NCBI GenBank assembly: GCA_918026815.1
Contig: CAKJVC010000092.1
Span: 310,001-374,000 of the forward strand
DNA: 64,000 bases
Direction of reading: 5' to 3'
From: Chalara sp. BL73
Lineage: Eukaryota > Ascomycota > Leotiomycetes > Helotiales
Shown: one piece after another, positions 35,783 to 47,698 of the stretch
Layout of the letters: the number at the start of each line of letters is the position of its first letter
Numbering within the stretch: position 1 is the first letter of the stretch
Translations under genes and position numbers: made by a program
The notes under the pieces: generated by a model
The model's database searches: none
Seen by the model: the letters and a program-made list of their open reading frames with translations, nothing else
What the model was told of the DNA's origin: nothing

Positions 35783-37545
35783 CTTGCAAGCTTAATCGCA
35801 CGGACCATGGGCAACACCAGCAAGTATACTTATTAAGTATGTCCTTCGAAGGCACGCTCAGGGGTAGTTATGTAAGGTTTCGAGGGGCTACTTTGATCCT
35901 GATTTCCTAGACATGTGAAGCAAAGCTTAGCTTACCCCGGATCTGCAGGGTTAAATTAAGGTTGACGCAAGGCTACTAATATTCAAACTTAATTTTGACG
36001 AGGCTGGCATAGTAGAACTTGGTGCATATTTCATTCACAAACTCGCAACAGCAACAAAAATGGTTTCATTGAATTCATAGCCATAGCATTCTGTCATAAT
36101 TTAAGAGTCATGACACTTTGGGATTACGTATAGCGGACTTTTTGGTCATGTTCAATAGACAAATAAGAACCCTGCTTAACGTAGCAGAGGTATTCGGAGC
36201 CTTTTGGTTTAGCTTTAATGAACTTGGGTTTCACCCCTCCTACGGCTGCCTAATATTGGTACAATGTATGGAAGAAAGTATATACTAAGTTGGTATTATA
36301 GAATATAGAATTGTCTTTCCAGAGGATACAGCCTCAAGCTATTCCCATATCTACATAAGTTGGGAAAGTGTATTTTCAACCTGATATGTTTGATTCTCAT
36401 TCGGACACCCCACCACGAATTCAGCTGGATGCACATCTTGAAGAGAACAAGGCTCTATACAAAAAATTCAAATAGTTCCAACTGTAGTGTAGAATTCATA
36501 AACAATATGTCGATATATCTACGTTGTTCGTGAATTCAAGCCTTCCGGCTTATATTATTCCTGGTGTGGTATGTAGAGCAAGAACAACCTTCTGTTAATA
36601 TTTAATTCATCGCTGGCATTCAAGGATTAATAGACTACATCTTGGAGTTAACGCACCTTCATTTCCGCTTTTCGGTAATGCCTGGTTGTAGCTGACATGC
36701 TGGACAATCCTTTTACCCGGGGGGCAAGCCCTTTTATGTATTTTCAGACCACCGTGTAGCATGAGGGCATCAAGAATGGATTTAATGTTGTGTCAGTGTT
36801 CTTAGCGTCAGTGCCAGGTTCCTGGAGAACGGCTAAAATGCATGCAATGCTGCAAGATTGTCAAAGACCAGAAGGCAGCTGCTTTCCGGTCTAAGCGCTA
36901 CTGCGTCTTATCTTCTCAGTTCAAGAAAGACTGATCAATGATCAGACGCACCATGCCTCAGATCAATCAAACAAGGCTAGCCAAGTATAGACCCTGTTGT
37001 GTCTAATGTTGCAATTACTTTGATAGCTCTCACGAGGCTGCAGATACAATCAATACCTCTAACAGCTTTGTCAATCATACCAGAGGCAAGAGTCGATCAG
37101 AGCATGTAAGTGTTGGTATAAGTCTGCCCAGGCTATTGCATGCTTATTTGATGGAAGAAATAACTGTCAAAGAGTAAAAGCATACTTATTGCAGGACAAC
37201 GATCTACAGCCTCCATGAAATATTAAGAAGATGTTGTTACGGTCCACCTGTGCCGTACTAATTGATGACGAATCCGTCAGCAACGGGCCACCAAATTCAG
37301 GCCAAAATCCGTTATCAATTGGTACGACCACTGTAATCATACCGACTTAAATTATGTGGGAAGGACATGCATCCTTCGACTAACGGTCCGCCTATGCTAT
37401 TGTAGATTGATTCTCACCTCGGTTCCCCCTATTATAGAGTGTCCACCTTATTCTCGCAGGGCATATGCAATAGTGTGGCTATACTAGGGGGGAAAAAAAA
37501 AAAAAAAAAAAAAAAGAGGCTACTTGAAATGGAAACAAAAATACC
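35783..37545. other. AT-rich intergenic region
   Basis: About 1.75 kb with no ORF of note. It ends in an A23 run at 37493-37515 just before the tRNA gene. I see no transposon ends. Confidence 0.6.
37493..37515 (+). repeat. A23 homopolymer next to tRNA-Ser
   Basis: On the tRNA's own strand this is a T23 run about 30 nt past its 3' end. A T-run is the Pol III termination signal, though one this far from the gene and this long is more than needed. Confidence 0.85.
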
Positions 37546-37625
37546 GACGTGGGCAGGATTTGAACCTACGCTCCCGAAGGAAATAGATTTCTAGTCTATC
37601 GCTATAACCACTCAGCCACCACGCC
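37546..37625 (-). tRNA. tRNA-Ser (anticodon AGA)
   Basis: Read on the minus strand the 80-nt gene starts GGCGTGGTGGCTGAGTGG and ends CCTGCCCACGTC. The acceptor stem pairs GGCGTGG with CCACGTC (one G-U). The box A-like TGGCTGAGTGG and the B box GGTTCAAATCC are clear. The anticodon stem ATAGA/TCTAT encloses the loop CTAGAAA, giving anticodon AGA (UCU codons, decoded as inosine). The extra arm TTCCTTCGGGAG is the long variable arm of class II serine tRNAs. No intron is present and CCA is not encoded, as usual in eukaryotes. Confidence 0.97.
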
Positions 37626-38667
37626 ATTCTGTTGATTTGTTGGAAGAGGTCGGCTTAGCCAATATTATACGGTAGTTGGGCTTCATAAAAGTGGGATTGT
37701 GTGGTGCTCGGGAAGTCGGTTACAAGCGGAACTCGCCTAATACCAGTGCTGCAAGATTTAAGCATGAGGAAACATACAAATAAGAATAACCCGACCTGCA
37801 GCAGCGTCAGTCACAAGTTTTTGTTTTCATTCAATATCTCCTTGCAATCGTTGCTTAAACGTGAGAGTTTGAAAGCTAAGTTAAGCCTTAACTGCAAGCT
37901 GCCTTCGATCGTTTAGGTAAGCCAAGGAGCTTTAACAACTACGAGTTATTAGCTATAATCAAGACAGTGATTGCATTCGGGCCGCAGTCGATTTCGTGAT
38001 TTTCTACCTCCATACAATGGGTGAAATGAAGATTCAATCTGTAAGGATTTTCAAAGTTGCTTTCCAGGCGGAGAATATTCTATTATCTACTCATTCCGCG
38101 GGCAGAGCAAAAACCTCATTCAGTTCAACATTCTTATGTTCGTAACAGATCTTAGTTGCTGTCCTGTAGTCACTCCATGGCATGAATACGGCGAGAGTTG
38201 AATAGAATGTCACTTTAGGACCTTATATAGCCTACTTAAAGCCTATAGAGTAAGCAAAGGGCTAAGAACTGAGCCATCCTTGGCTAATCAATCTCGACAT
38301 TCTGACGCACATAAGTTTGGTTCTAGGGAATGTTCGAATGGCATAATGCAAGTGAAAAGAAGTGCTTCTGTTAATTATTACTCAACTCCCAACTTTGGTG
38401 ATGAGGTTCAATAGCCATCTCTTCCATCCCGACTTTCATCCCTTCCTCCCTCTTATAACATTGTTAGCCGATGCTCGACGCGTTAATATAACTAGGGCAA
38501 AGTCCAAGTTATAAAACTCCGGTGAATAAGTCATTTTTAAATGCATTAGAACTTCTGCACCAGTGATATAGCTGTGAGCTCCTCTGTTCAACAAGATGCA
38601 CTCTATACAAGCATAACCCCGAACAAATTTATGATAATCTGAACCTTATACCATACTCCTTACCAAC
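37626..38667. other. AT-rich intergenic region after the tRNA
   Basis: About 1 kb with only short chance ORFs. It contains whatever promoter serves the candidate small gene that follows. Confidence 0.55.
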
Positions 38668-39068
38668 ATGGCAAGTCTGTAGAACGCATTAAATAATAGC
38701 CTAACTCTCCATGCTTTGCAATAGGAGGGCTACGACGCACCGAACTCTATGCTTATGAAATCGATTTACTTGAACTGGTCACAACAATAGGAGCAGCAGC
38801 AACTGCGGCCGGAGCTGGAACCAAGATGATATTGCTGCAGGGCGTTTTGGTCCTCGAACAGTTAAACTCCCACCGGAGAAGGCAGCAGGTTAGTACTGGA
38901 AGAAAAGTTCTGGAAAGAGGGCTAGGTGGCAGCGCTATAATCACAGGCATTGGGGCATGGTTGACCACAATGCAGCACACTCGTGCAGAAGAGGATAGCC
39001 TTTTTTTGGCTGGTGCCGTTGTTGCAATTATGTTGTTTCGCCAACAAGGAAAAGAATCATGCGCGTGA
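38668..39068 (+). CDS. candidate small membrane protein, 116 aa, tiny first exon
   Basis: Proposed here from splice signals, not homology. ATG at 38668 in the context CCAACATGG is followed after 7 nt by an intron 38675-38724 (50 nt, donor GTCTGT, branch CCTAAC about 20 nt before acceptor CAATAG). Exon 2 (38725-39068) stays open to TGA, and the total is exactly 117 codons. The product starts MARGLRRTELYAYEIDLLEL and has small-residue-rich hydrophobic segments (VTTIGAAATAAGAGTKMILL; GGSAIITGIGAWLTTM; SLFLAGAVVAIMLF) separated by a basic loop (NSHRRRQQVSTGRK). This pattern suggests two or three membrane helices with GxxxG-like packing. No ORF with ATG covers the first 36 residues without the intron. 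Chance is a real alternative. Confidence 0.33.
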
Positions 39069-40299
39069 TGCCCCTGCTTGTGAATATTTCCCTCATAGGC
39101 AAATTCGTGATGAAGACAGCTCAAGCGTAGGAGCGTTGAAGGGCGAAAAGAAGGACAAGTGGATCATCAAAAATATAGATAGTAAGTCTTGATACCTTCT
39201 ACCAAACAACCGGTGTATATGGTGCTTGTCATGCATCATACTTCCTGACACGTTCAAGCTATGGTTGGCACCATTTGACAAGGCATCTTCTCAACATATG
39301 TGATATTTACTCACTGTTGAAGACTGGATAGGAGCAAATCTGTAGTCTTGTCCATCTGAACGAGTCACGTGAAATATTGGGCATGGACTTATAGTCTAGA
39401 TTGTACGTTATTGTTCCTTAGGATGCAAAACCATTCCCTGTTCATTTAGATGGCGAGAAGTAGTAAAATATAATAGACACCGAAAGCATCAAAATTAGTG
39501 TGGAAAGATAAAAGGAAAGGCGAATGCTAGTCGCATGCAAGGACTGTTCAACGAGATGATAAATGTTGGGAAGCAATCTAATACACATTTTCCAAATCAA
39601 CCTTGATTCTGGGGCTCCATTCATGGAAAAGTCAACTTGCTCTATAGGCATCCATCAGAAGAACCTTTCATACTCAGTCCAACTACCGGTAATTCAGACC
39701 TCTAGGGTCTCATGGCGGGCACTGTTGACCACAAGCATAGATTTGGCATGAGGTAGGATACTGGGAATTGTCGTCTTGCAGCAGTTGGGAAGTGGACTAG
39801 CATTAGAAGCACCAGGCTTGAAAAGAAAATTATCGTATAAAGCATGAGTCTTTGTGGCGGCATATGGGGGTGTCGCGTGAGGATGGTGAAGGCAACACCG
39901 AATCCTATTCTTAAGAATTCCACCTCGAGGTCAGCTTTGCACCAATCATGAGTCCACGTGGATTTGATCAGAGGTGGCGATTCAGGGCATGTCGTAGAGT
40001 CAGCGCGTGAGGGTGAGACAGACATATCCTATGGCGTACATCAAAATGTATCTGTAAGTAGCAGCGAGGTGCTCGAGTATATATCCCTCTCCTCCATTCA
40101 TCATACACTTGGTCCATCCATTTATTTCGCTGACGAAATCCTTTTCCCAAGTCTGACAAACACAAGCTTTTAGTCCCTGGCCGCCTCCCCTGCCACAAAC
40201 GTCAGCGTGCTTCTTGACAGAAGAAAAACTCATCTCCAAAAACCACAAAATTTTCCTTAATATGTTACTTAATTCTTAGAATTATCGTTCTTGTAGAAA
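39069..40299. other. intergenic region upstream of PPN1 with an E-box octamer
   Basis: About 1.2 kb, no gene supported. It holds TCACGTGA at 39365-39372 and, nearer PPN1, TCCACGTGG near 39954. Confidence 0.5.
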
Positions 40300-42622
40300 A
40301 TGCGTCCCTTAGGCGCACTGTTGGCAATCTGTCTGCTCAGGCATTCCTATGCGAAGCCTATACGTAGCACAAACTCAGACCTGCAAACCCCATTGGTGGG
40401 CCTTACAGCATCACACCCTCATTCCTCACAGCAGCTACATGGCCGCTTCCTGCACATCACAGGTGGGGGATTCTTATCGATTCCTTGTACGATACTGACG
40501 GGAGGCAGATTTGCACCCTGACCAATTCTACAAAGTCCATGCTTCCACCGAAGAAGAGGACGCTTGCCATCGGGGAAGTGGCACGTCTGGTATTTATGGC
40601 GCAGAGACGTCAGATTGCGATACGCCCTTTGCGCTCATAAATGCGACGTTCGAATGGATAGCAGAGAACATAAAGGATGAGATAGATTTTGTGATATGGA
40701 CTGGTGACTCAGCCAGGCACGATAGCGACGAGAAGATTCCTCGAAATGCGGAACAGGTTCTCAGTACAAACAAGTGGATAGCAAGCAAGTTCTTGGAGGT
40801 ATTCAGCGAGCCCAAAGATCCGAACAAAGCCTTGGCCATTCCTATTATCCCGACCTTCGGCAACAATGATATTCTTCCACATAACATTCTCCTAGCAGGG
40901 CCTAACAAATGGCTCAAGGAATATAGCGGTATATGGAGCAAATTTATACCTGAGGAGCAGAGGCATGGGTTTGAAAGGGGCGGCTGGTATTATGTCGAGG
41001 TGATCCCTCGAAAACTTGCGGTTTTCAGTCTCAATACTCTATACTTTTTTGACAATAATGCGGCTGTTGATGGTTGTGCTCTGAAATCTGAGCCAGGTTA
41101 CGAGCATATGGAATGGCTCAGGATCCAGCTACAAATTATGCGTGAGCGAGGTATGAAGGCTATCCTCATAGGTCACGTCCCTCCAGCACGTACCAACAAC
41201 AAGAAACTTTGGGACGAGAGTTGCTGGCAGAAATATACCCTCTGGCTTCAGCAATATCGCGACATCGTGGTTGGCGGCTTGTATGGCCACATGAACATTG
41301 ATCATTTCATATTCCAGGATACCAAGGAGGTGGATATTGCAATGTCAAATGGTTATTCTGTAGCTGAAAATTACACCCGTGCTACGATGGACGACGAGCT
41401 CTCGGTCGCATCTGCTAATGATTATCTGGAAGAGCTACGAGAAAACTGGTCCGAACTGCCCAATCCTTCAGTCCTCGAAGTTGATCATGATTCTAAGCAC
41501 TTTTCTGGGGAAAAGAAGAACAAGAATAGAAAGGGCAAGAAGAATAAAGATAAGGAGGAGAAAAAGAAGAAGAAGAAGGCTTTGAAGAACATGGGAGGCG
41601 TGTGGGGAGAGCGATTTCAGCTCTCACACATCGGGCCTAGTGTTGTGCCCAATTTCTTTCCGACACTGCGAATAATTGAATATAATATCACAGGACTTGA
41701 TAGATCTGCCGTCTGGGCTAATCCCTATTCATGGCAAAAGGTGGTGCAGGAGGTTGATAGTAAAGCTGAAGATGGAAGCATGGACGCAAGCTTTGATGGC
41801 GAAGAATCTATCGATGCAAACGGGGAAAAGAATAAGGAAAAGAAAGGCAAGAAACATAAGAAGTCGAAGAAGCCTAAAAAGCCTTCTGATCCCGACCTCA
41901 TTATCCCATCGCCTCCTGTTAAAGGCACACCTCCCGGACCTGCATATTCGCCTCAACCCTTTACCTTCGTGGGATACGCCCAGTATTTCGCCAATCTAAC
42001 TCATATCAATAACGACTACACGGCCCACTTGGCATTGAAAAACAATACTGATCTAGCTGGCGATCTAGACTCTCAGAAATGGCACGAAGGCAAACATAAA
42101 GGAAAGAAACCAGAGAAGTCAACACCAGACCCCAATCCTTTCAGATACGAAGTAGAATACGACACGTTTACAGACAAGATCTATAAGTTGAAGGACATGA
42201 CTGTCATGAGCTATATCAAGCTAGCGCATCGAATTGGGCAGTACAAACCTCAAAAGGGGGACCGAATCGATGATATGTCGGACTTCGATTCTGATGATGA
42301 TGCATATAGCGTTGGCGAGGATGAAGATGAGCTTGTGGAAGAGGATGATCTTTATCATCGAGATGGGGACAACCACCCTGATCTGCACGACAAGAAAGTC
42401 AAGGAGAGGCATAGGAGGCACAAGAAGCGCCATCATGGGCAGCATGAGAAGAACAAGGTGTGGCTTCGGTTCATCAACCGCGCCTTCGTAGGTACACTGG
42501 AAAAAGATGGACCGGAAAGCTTCGATGGAGAGGTAGGAGGGGACGAGATGCTGGATTCTCAAACAATGGATAGTTATGCAGAGAGGGAGGTGCGACTTGA
42601 TACCCATGATGGAGAGTTGTAG
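40300..42622 (+). CDS. PPN1: vacuolar endopolyphosphatase Ppn1
   Basis: Cleaves long inorganic polyphosphate chains in the vacuole. Exons 40300-40462 and 40509-42622 give 758 aa. A hydrophobic N-terminus (MRPLGALLAICLLRHSYA) acts as signal peptide or anchor. Calcineurin-type metallophosphatase motifs are all present: FLHITDLHPD across the splice join, WTGDSARHDSD, TFGNNDILPHN, LIGHVPP and GGLYGHMNIDH. Two strongly basic insertions (EKKNKNRKGKKNKD and KKHKKSKKPKKPS) and an acidic/His-rich C-terminal region are common in filamentous-fungal members. Several NxS/T sites suggest glycosylation. The first intron is necessary: it joins LHIT to DLHPDQ, rebuilding the first metal-binding motif. Confidence 0.95.
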
Positions 42623-43621
42623 CATGTAATTGTTTTGAATCTGCATTTAGCGTGGGATGGCGTTGAGGTATTGTTTTATAACAGCTCAATATTCTGTGGC
42701 TTAGACAGTCCTGGCATAACTGATAGAGAGCGAGTTCGGCATAGAACCATTGAATGCAAGTTTGTTCAAGAGTGAAAGGCATCCTATGTTAATAGCCAAA
42801 TTGCGGAGCCTTTCCGGGCTAGGCTATGTCTCGTTCATTTCTTTTGTTTAGATTCCCTCTTCAAGCAGTTCCTGTGAGGTGTATATAAGGCAAGCATTTT
42901 TTCTACAAAAATGGACAAATATGTTGGAAAACGTTCAATCGAAATTTGCAATCAGATTTCATTAGTAGATTCGAACCCAGGCGCCGCGTACTTCGTTCCT
43001 GTTTCAAAGTGCTTAAAGCTTGATACACTGGTCAAAAAGTCAAAAAGCCAAAAAAAACCGTCAAGTTCACCAATGTTCAATATAGTCGCTGTTCACGACA
43101 GCAACTGTTTTAAATTACAGCTGGTGACTCAACACAAGAGAGCTTTATGATCTAATTTGTAAAGAAAGGCGAGTAACGTCGCTTCTCTTGCCCGTTTCAT
43201 TCTCTTCTTCACGTAACTCGGACATTCCAAATCAAGTCCCAGTAGCAAGCCAAAGTGGTCCAGATTCAACCTGAAGCCTTAGAGTAAGCATCTCTCCTTA
43301 CCATAGGCCGGTGGGGGTAGGTACTCAAGAAAGAGCACACAACAGCCCTCTTTCCATTATTTTCCTTCGGCCGCGTTATGAGAGGTGATTGGACCAATCC
43401 ACATATATCCATAGTTATATGATATCTGCCATTTTGTGCCGCCCCAATTCTAACTGTATTGATGTACTAGTTTGGCGGATATAGCTACTTCGATAAGAAC
43501 GGAGTCGGAGCCTCCTATCACCGCCTTGGTTACTTCTGCATAGGTGAGAGAAAGCAGCACAGAATCTTTCACCTCAAATCAAGAAGTCGCCAACCTGAAT
43601 CTCATTCATACGACCAAGAAA
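42623..43621. other. intergenic region, no gene seen
   Basis: About 1 kb. A GATTCGAACCC string near 42969 mimics a reversed tRNA B box but has no matching stems. The ORF at 42911-43150 shows nothing recognisable. Confidence 0.55.
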
Positions 43622-45110
43622 ATGAATACCCATCTCACAAATGGCAACGGCGGCGATGAAGAACTAGAGATGCTCGCAGTCAAAAGAACCTTCTGGTACC
43701 CTCCTGTGCCTACCGTTCCAACCTTGAACAACTTTGCAAACCCTTCTATCTTGAATGATGCCATGGGGAATTGGGGCAAAGGCATGGAGAATTGGGCTCT
43801 TGGTTACCAAAAGTACTGTATGCGCATCGCTGAGCTCCTCAGCATTCCGTCTGAACCTATCTTCCGTGTCGATTCAACCGGCTTCGCCTTCGATCTTATT
43901 CTGCCCCAAACACAAAACTACGACAGGGCAGTAGACGATGCTACTGCCAGGGCTGAGGCCCTTTGGGACGGACAAATCAAAGACCAAGATGAAGGGTCTG
44001 TAGTAGATACTCCAATACCAAAGAAAAAAGGACCTGGCTCTCAAGGCCGTTCAAGTAGTGGCAAGGCTGCGCGTATTGCGGAAAAACCAGCTGTTGAAAT
44101 AGTGCACATTGCCGAAGCTGGAGCTTTTGATGAAGTTACCACTAGTCTCTCAGCTCGTGGCCGCGCCCGCGGCCGAGGAGTAAGCCTACCCTTCCAGAAA
44201 CAATCACACATTTACTAATTTAGATTTTACAAAGGGCACCACTCTTGGAGGGAGAGTCACCAGGCCTCGAGCCTCCCCAAAGCCCATTACCAAGAAGAAA
44301 CCACGCGTGAAGAAGGACCATAGCCAACTAAAAAGTCTTCGAGTAAAAGCCGCTGCCAAGAAGCAAGGCTCTAAGCCTCAGCTTGAGGAGATCGACATCA
44401 CTGCTATGACGGGCGGCGATCTTTGTGACGAAGACCCACTGCAGAACGAGTATCAGCAGGAGTATGATGATTCTCGAGTTGCGCAAAAACTGACAGGAGG
44501 CTATCCCACCACCCCCATAATTGACAACGATTCGGAGCTCACATATGCAAATACTCCCGCCGCTGATGAAAGCCAAGCGATAGTGGATTGTGATATGGAG
44601 CTCGAGCGTGACATGGAGGAGATGTTCACAAATCAAACACTAGATGCTCAAGACCACGTCACTGTCGGAGATGTTGAAGACGGCTACTTTCCGTTGCCCA
44701 ATACACAAGAAGCAAATGTCAATGACCTAGACCTTGGGCGGTTCATGGAGGGAAACCTTGGTAAGCCAGTTTCGGGACCACAAAACCAAGATACCATTTC
44801 AATAGTTACTTCTGGCCTTTCCCCAGTGCCTCCCAGTCCCACACCTGAGGATCAGGGCGTCGTTAATGCTATAAGAGATAGGGACAAACATGTGAGTTCT
44901 ATTGGTGCCCTCTTTGGCGAAGACAACGACAGCAAGCTGCATAGTCAAGTTGGGGATGATATTTCCGATGGAGAAATGGATTTTGAGACAGAGTTCGCAG
45001 CGGGCTTCATCAGAGACAAAGAACAGTGGCGGGGTCTTAGGAGACTATTTATTGAAGATTCTGATGAGCCTGCGCCAGGAAGCATCGAGTCTCTTTTCTC
45101 GATGTGCTAG
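43622..45110 (+). CDS. unknown, probably nuclear protein with basic and acidic halves
   Basis: Not recognised. Exons 43622-44179 and 44235-45110 give 477 aa. The first ~120 residues look folded (KRTFWYPPVPTVPTLNNF, GNWGKGMENWALGYQKYC, GFAFDLILPQTQNYD). A Lys/Ser/Gly-rich linker and an Arg-Gly stretch (RGRARGRG), like an RGG box or AT-hook-type element, run up to the intron, after which KKKPRVKKDH could be a nuclear localisation signal. The C-terminal half is acidic and probably disordered, ending in a short conserved-looking aromatic/acidic motif (GLRRLFIEDSDE). The layout suggests a chromatin- or RNA-associated protein, which is inference only. Start is the ATG at 43622. Confidence 0.75.
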
Positions 45111-45683
45111 TCTTGGGAATGGAATTAAATTGAGTGGATGTGCAGTCTGATGATCGGATGTAAATATGGCCTTATAACCGATGGAAGAAGCTGAATATCT
45201 GATTATTTCGCTCACCACAATGGAAGTTTCGCCTGGGACGGATAAAAGGCTATATGCGTTGATTCTTGGTTGATATTGGCAACTTATGCCTGGGTAGTGG
45301 TTGCTCAGAGAGTCCTTTACTTTAGCCTCTAACTTCGCTTATGATATTCCCTAAACTGATCACGCTGGGTTCGTGTTCAAGCATCTAAGATAATAGTCAA
45401 CCTATGCCACTATTACGAACGTATGCTCAAGTTGATTTGCAGTAATCGGAGATATTTTGTACACTGACAATCGCAAGTTTTATCGATTCATCGTGGCGTA
45501 TCCTTAAGCATAATCCTTAGAAATTTGTTGCTGACATTTATGTTTTGGAAATTAATACACTAAAAAGCTTTCTCAAACGAAGTAATTCTCGAAACTCCAT
45601 TTGGTCCTTTTGCTATTACGCCCTTCAGAGCGATGTTTTATATAGTATACATATCTCATTAGTCGTAGCATCGTTGAGGAGCA
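45111..45683. other. convergent intergenic region, no gene seen
   Basis: About 570 bp of AT-rich sequence between two stops. Confidence 0.6.
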
Positions 45684-46505
45684 TTATGTCCATATCATTC
45701 CAATAATCAACATTAAATTGACCAAAATAAGACTTCCCGCTATATTCCTCGATCCGGTATTCGTATTCTTAAAAGGCGAGCTATTTGACTCGTCATTATC
45801 TGTGGCAGGTGGCTTGGTCTGGCTAGCTCTTGCGGTGACACTTGAGCTTGTTTGTGCTCCTGCAAGAGTCGTAGGCGCAGAATTGGTCTCTGAAGATGAA
45901 AAGCTGGAGATGGTGGTATATGTTTGGCTCTTGGTGCCCACACTGCTGGCGGTGATGGAATAGTTCGTCGAGGGAGCGCTCGTCGAAACTGAGATGTTGG
46001 TTGAGGCAGAATCTGAGATTGTTCTGGTGCGCCAGACAGTAACCGGGTATGCAATCTCAATCGTTGAGCCATACTCCGTCTCTGTCTCTGTAACCGTAGA
46101 AATACCTGGAGATGTATAGCCTGTGGTAGTCGGAGCATCAGATATACTAGTCGCGGACGGACCAAACATCGTCACTGTCGTAGTAATCCGTGTCGTATAT
46201 CCGTCAGCAACATCCTGAGCATTGCTCAACGCCTTCTGTGGTATCGGCGCCCCGACTGACGTGCACATAGTTTGGACTGAGTCAAGGACCTTGCTGACGT
46301 CCAGGTCGCAATTGCCACGCATACATGTTGCGAGGTCCGGGAGGAAGTTTCCCGCTGAAGCTCTGCATAGACATGCGATATCAGTAGCTTTGCAATTGCC
46401 ATACTGAGACTGATCGATACAATTCCGTATACACTGAGGTAGCTCAGACGCGAATTGTGCTTGAGAGAACCCCCCTAAGGACAATATCATTGGTGATAGC
46501 CTCAT
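45684..46505 (-). CDS. CFEM-domain GPI-anchored cell-wall protein
   Basis: Fungal extracellular protein of 273 aa without introns. From the ATG at 46505 it begins with a short signal peptide (MRLSPMILSLGGFSQAQF); the ORF extends further upstream but that part lacks secretion features. The CFEM domain (about 22-85) has eight cysteines in the family order, from CIRNC through NCKATDIACLC to the last pair GNC...TMC. The Asp in ATDIAC is the position that acts as haem ligand in haem-binding CFEM proteins. A long Ser/Thr-rich stalk follows, ending in SNSSPFKNTNTGSRN and a hydrophobic tail (IAGSLILVNLMLIIGMIWT), a GPI-attachment signal. Possible roles are haem or iron capture, adhesion or host interaction. 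Confidence 0.92.
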   Translation of the reverse strand: MRLSPMILSLGGFSQAQFASELPQCIRNCIDQSQYGNCKATDIACLCRASAGNFLPDLATCMRGNCDLDVSKVLDSVQTMCTSVGAPIPQKALSNAQDVADGYTTRITTTVTMFGPSATSISDAPTTTGYTSPGISTVTETETEYGSTIEIAYPVTVWRTRTISDSASTNISVSTSAPSTNYSITASSVGTKSQTYTTISSFSSSETNSAPTTLAGAQTSSSVTARASQTKPPATDNDESNSSPFKNTNTGSRNIAGSLILVNLMLIIGMIWT

Positions 46506-47068
46506 CTTGAATGCTTCCCGATCGACAAGCCTTGTATTTCGCCAGCTCGGCCGAGCTTGCATTAACTTTTCATATGGAGTATCAGTTGCAACTGATGAAG
46601 AGAAATCTTGCGGCAGCCATTCTTTTAATAAGTGTCTTGGAAATGTTGTGGCAACCTGCATTGCTGATCCCCAAACTTCTCCTAACAATACCCCCTATTT
46701 GCTCGAAGCGAGTTGTGGCGAATGGAGGCGTGCACCGCCACAACTCCAGATTGGAAGCAGCACCTTGGAAGATCAACGATTTGGACTTCTAGCCCCGAAT
46801 CCAGAAACACATTCGTCTTGACGAGCCTGTTCAAGAATTACTCGACATCAGAATTAGAGAACAGAAAAAGCAGTCGAGCGCAAAACACATTTTAATGAAT
46901 CAAGGCATGACGTATTCTCAGGTCGAACTACGGGCATCTAATACAAAAATTATATTGCAGAGCTAGCCAGCTGCGGAACTTCCACAGCAGAAAAGCCGTA
47001 TTCCAGCTTATTTAGTATCATATTCCATACTCCAGCCTCACCCGACGGATAGAAATAAGCAATTTTGC
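46506..47068. other. intergenic region, no gene seen
   Basis: About 560 bp serving as promoter of the CFEM gene and 3' flank of the acetyltransferase gene. Confidence 0.55.
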
Positions 47069-47698
47069 TCAAGTGGCACGATCCCCAGTCAATATTTTGG
47101 TTTTATTGGAGTCATTCGTGATATACTTCATAAGAATGATTTCCGTCGTTCGACCGTGGACAAAAAAAGAATCTTCCCTGATAGCTACAAATCCACACTT
47201 CTCATATAAAGATTTGGCAGGTATGTTATCCCTTTCTGCTGCTATACTTCCAATAAACTCGATACCAGCCTCAGACGCTCGAGCCGCGCCATATTCTAGA
47301 CCCCTCTTGATCAAAGCCTTTGCTATTCCTTGGCCACGAGCTTCGGGCAATGTAAACATTCCATTGAAGCGAAAGTGTGCATATTGCTGGGCTCGGCCAG
47401 TCGGAAGTTCCCATGGATTCGACGAAGAAGACAATTCCTCAGGTCCATACGGGAGAGGGCCGATCAGAGTCAAAACAGAAACAGTCTGGCCGCCTTGTTG
47501 AGCAATAAATGACGCAGCCTCTGGGCTCGTAAGACGTTTAAGCCAGACGTCGTCGGTGAAAGCCGCTTCTCGCTCATAATTTGAGGCAAAAGCTTCTGGT
47601 GCAGTCTTTAAAGCGAGTAATCGAAATGCTTTGTGTCCTTCAACAAAGGGTTTGGCGCCCTCCACATCATTAGGCAGCTGAAGGATCTCGAATATCAT
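47069..47698 (-). CDS. GNAT-family N-acetyltransferase
   Basis: A 209-aa acetyl-CoA-dependent acetyltransferase, substrate unknown. The ATG at 47698 (MIFEILQLPND) is preferred; the ORF is open upstream but without family features. The acetyl-CoA-binding motif A reads GMFTLPEARGQGIAKALIKRG, with the R-x-x-G-x-A core, and motif B is SLYEKCGFVAIREDSFF near the C-terminus. The N-terminal half carries FRLLALKTAPEAFASNYERE, a pattern frequent in fungal GNATs. No intron, signal or membrane segment is seen. It is transcribed away from the neighbouring Zn2Cys6 gene. Confidence 0.88.
   Translation of the reverse strand: MIFEILQLPNDVEGAKPFVEGHKAFRLLALKTAPEAFASNYEREAAFTDDVWLKRLTSPEAASFIAQQGGQTVSVLTLIGPLPYGPEELSSSSNPWELPTGRAQQYAHFRFNGMFTLPEARGQGIAKALIKRGLEYGAARASEAGIEFIGSIAAERDNIPAKSLYEKCGFVAIREDSFFVHGRTTEIILMKYITNDSNKTKILTGDRAT

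Noticed and set aside
37240..37320. Short GACG-AATC-CGTC hairpin near TGATGA, considered as a hammerhead ribozyme
   Set aside because: The conserved CUGAUGA and GAAA core is not present in the right order.
35783..40299. RIP-degraded transposon in the AT-rich gap
   Set aside because: AT-rich but no terminal repeats, no transposase or reverse-transcriptase fragments recognised; dinucleotide indices were not computed.
42960..43040. Reversed tRNA B-box-like string GATTCGAACCC
   Set aside because: No T-stem pairing and no A box or acceptor stem at the right distance on the minus strand.
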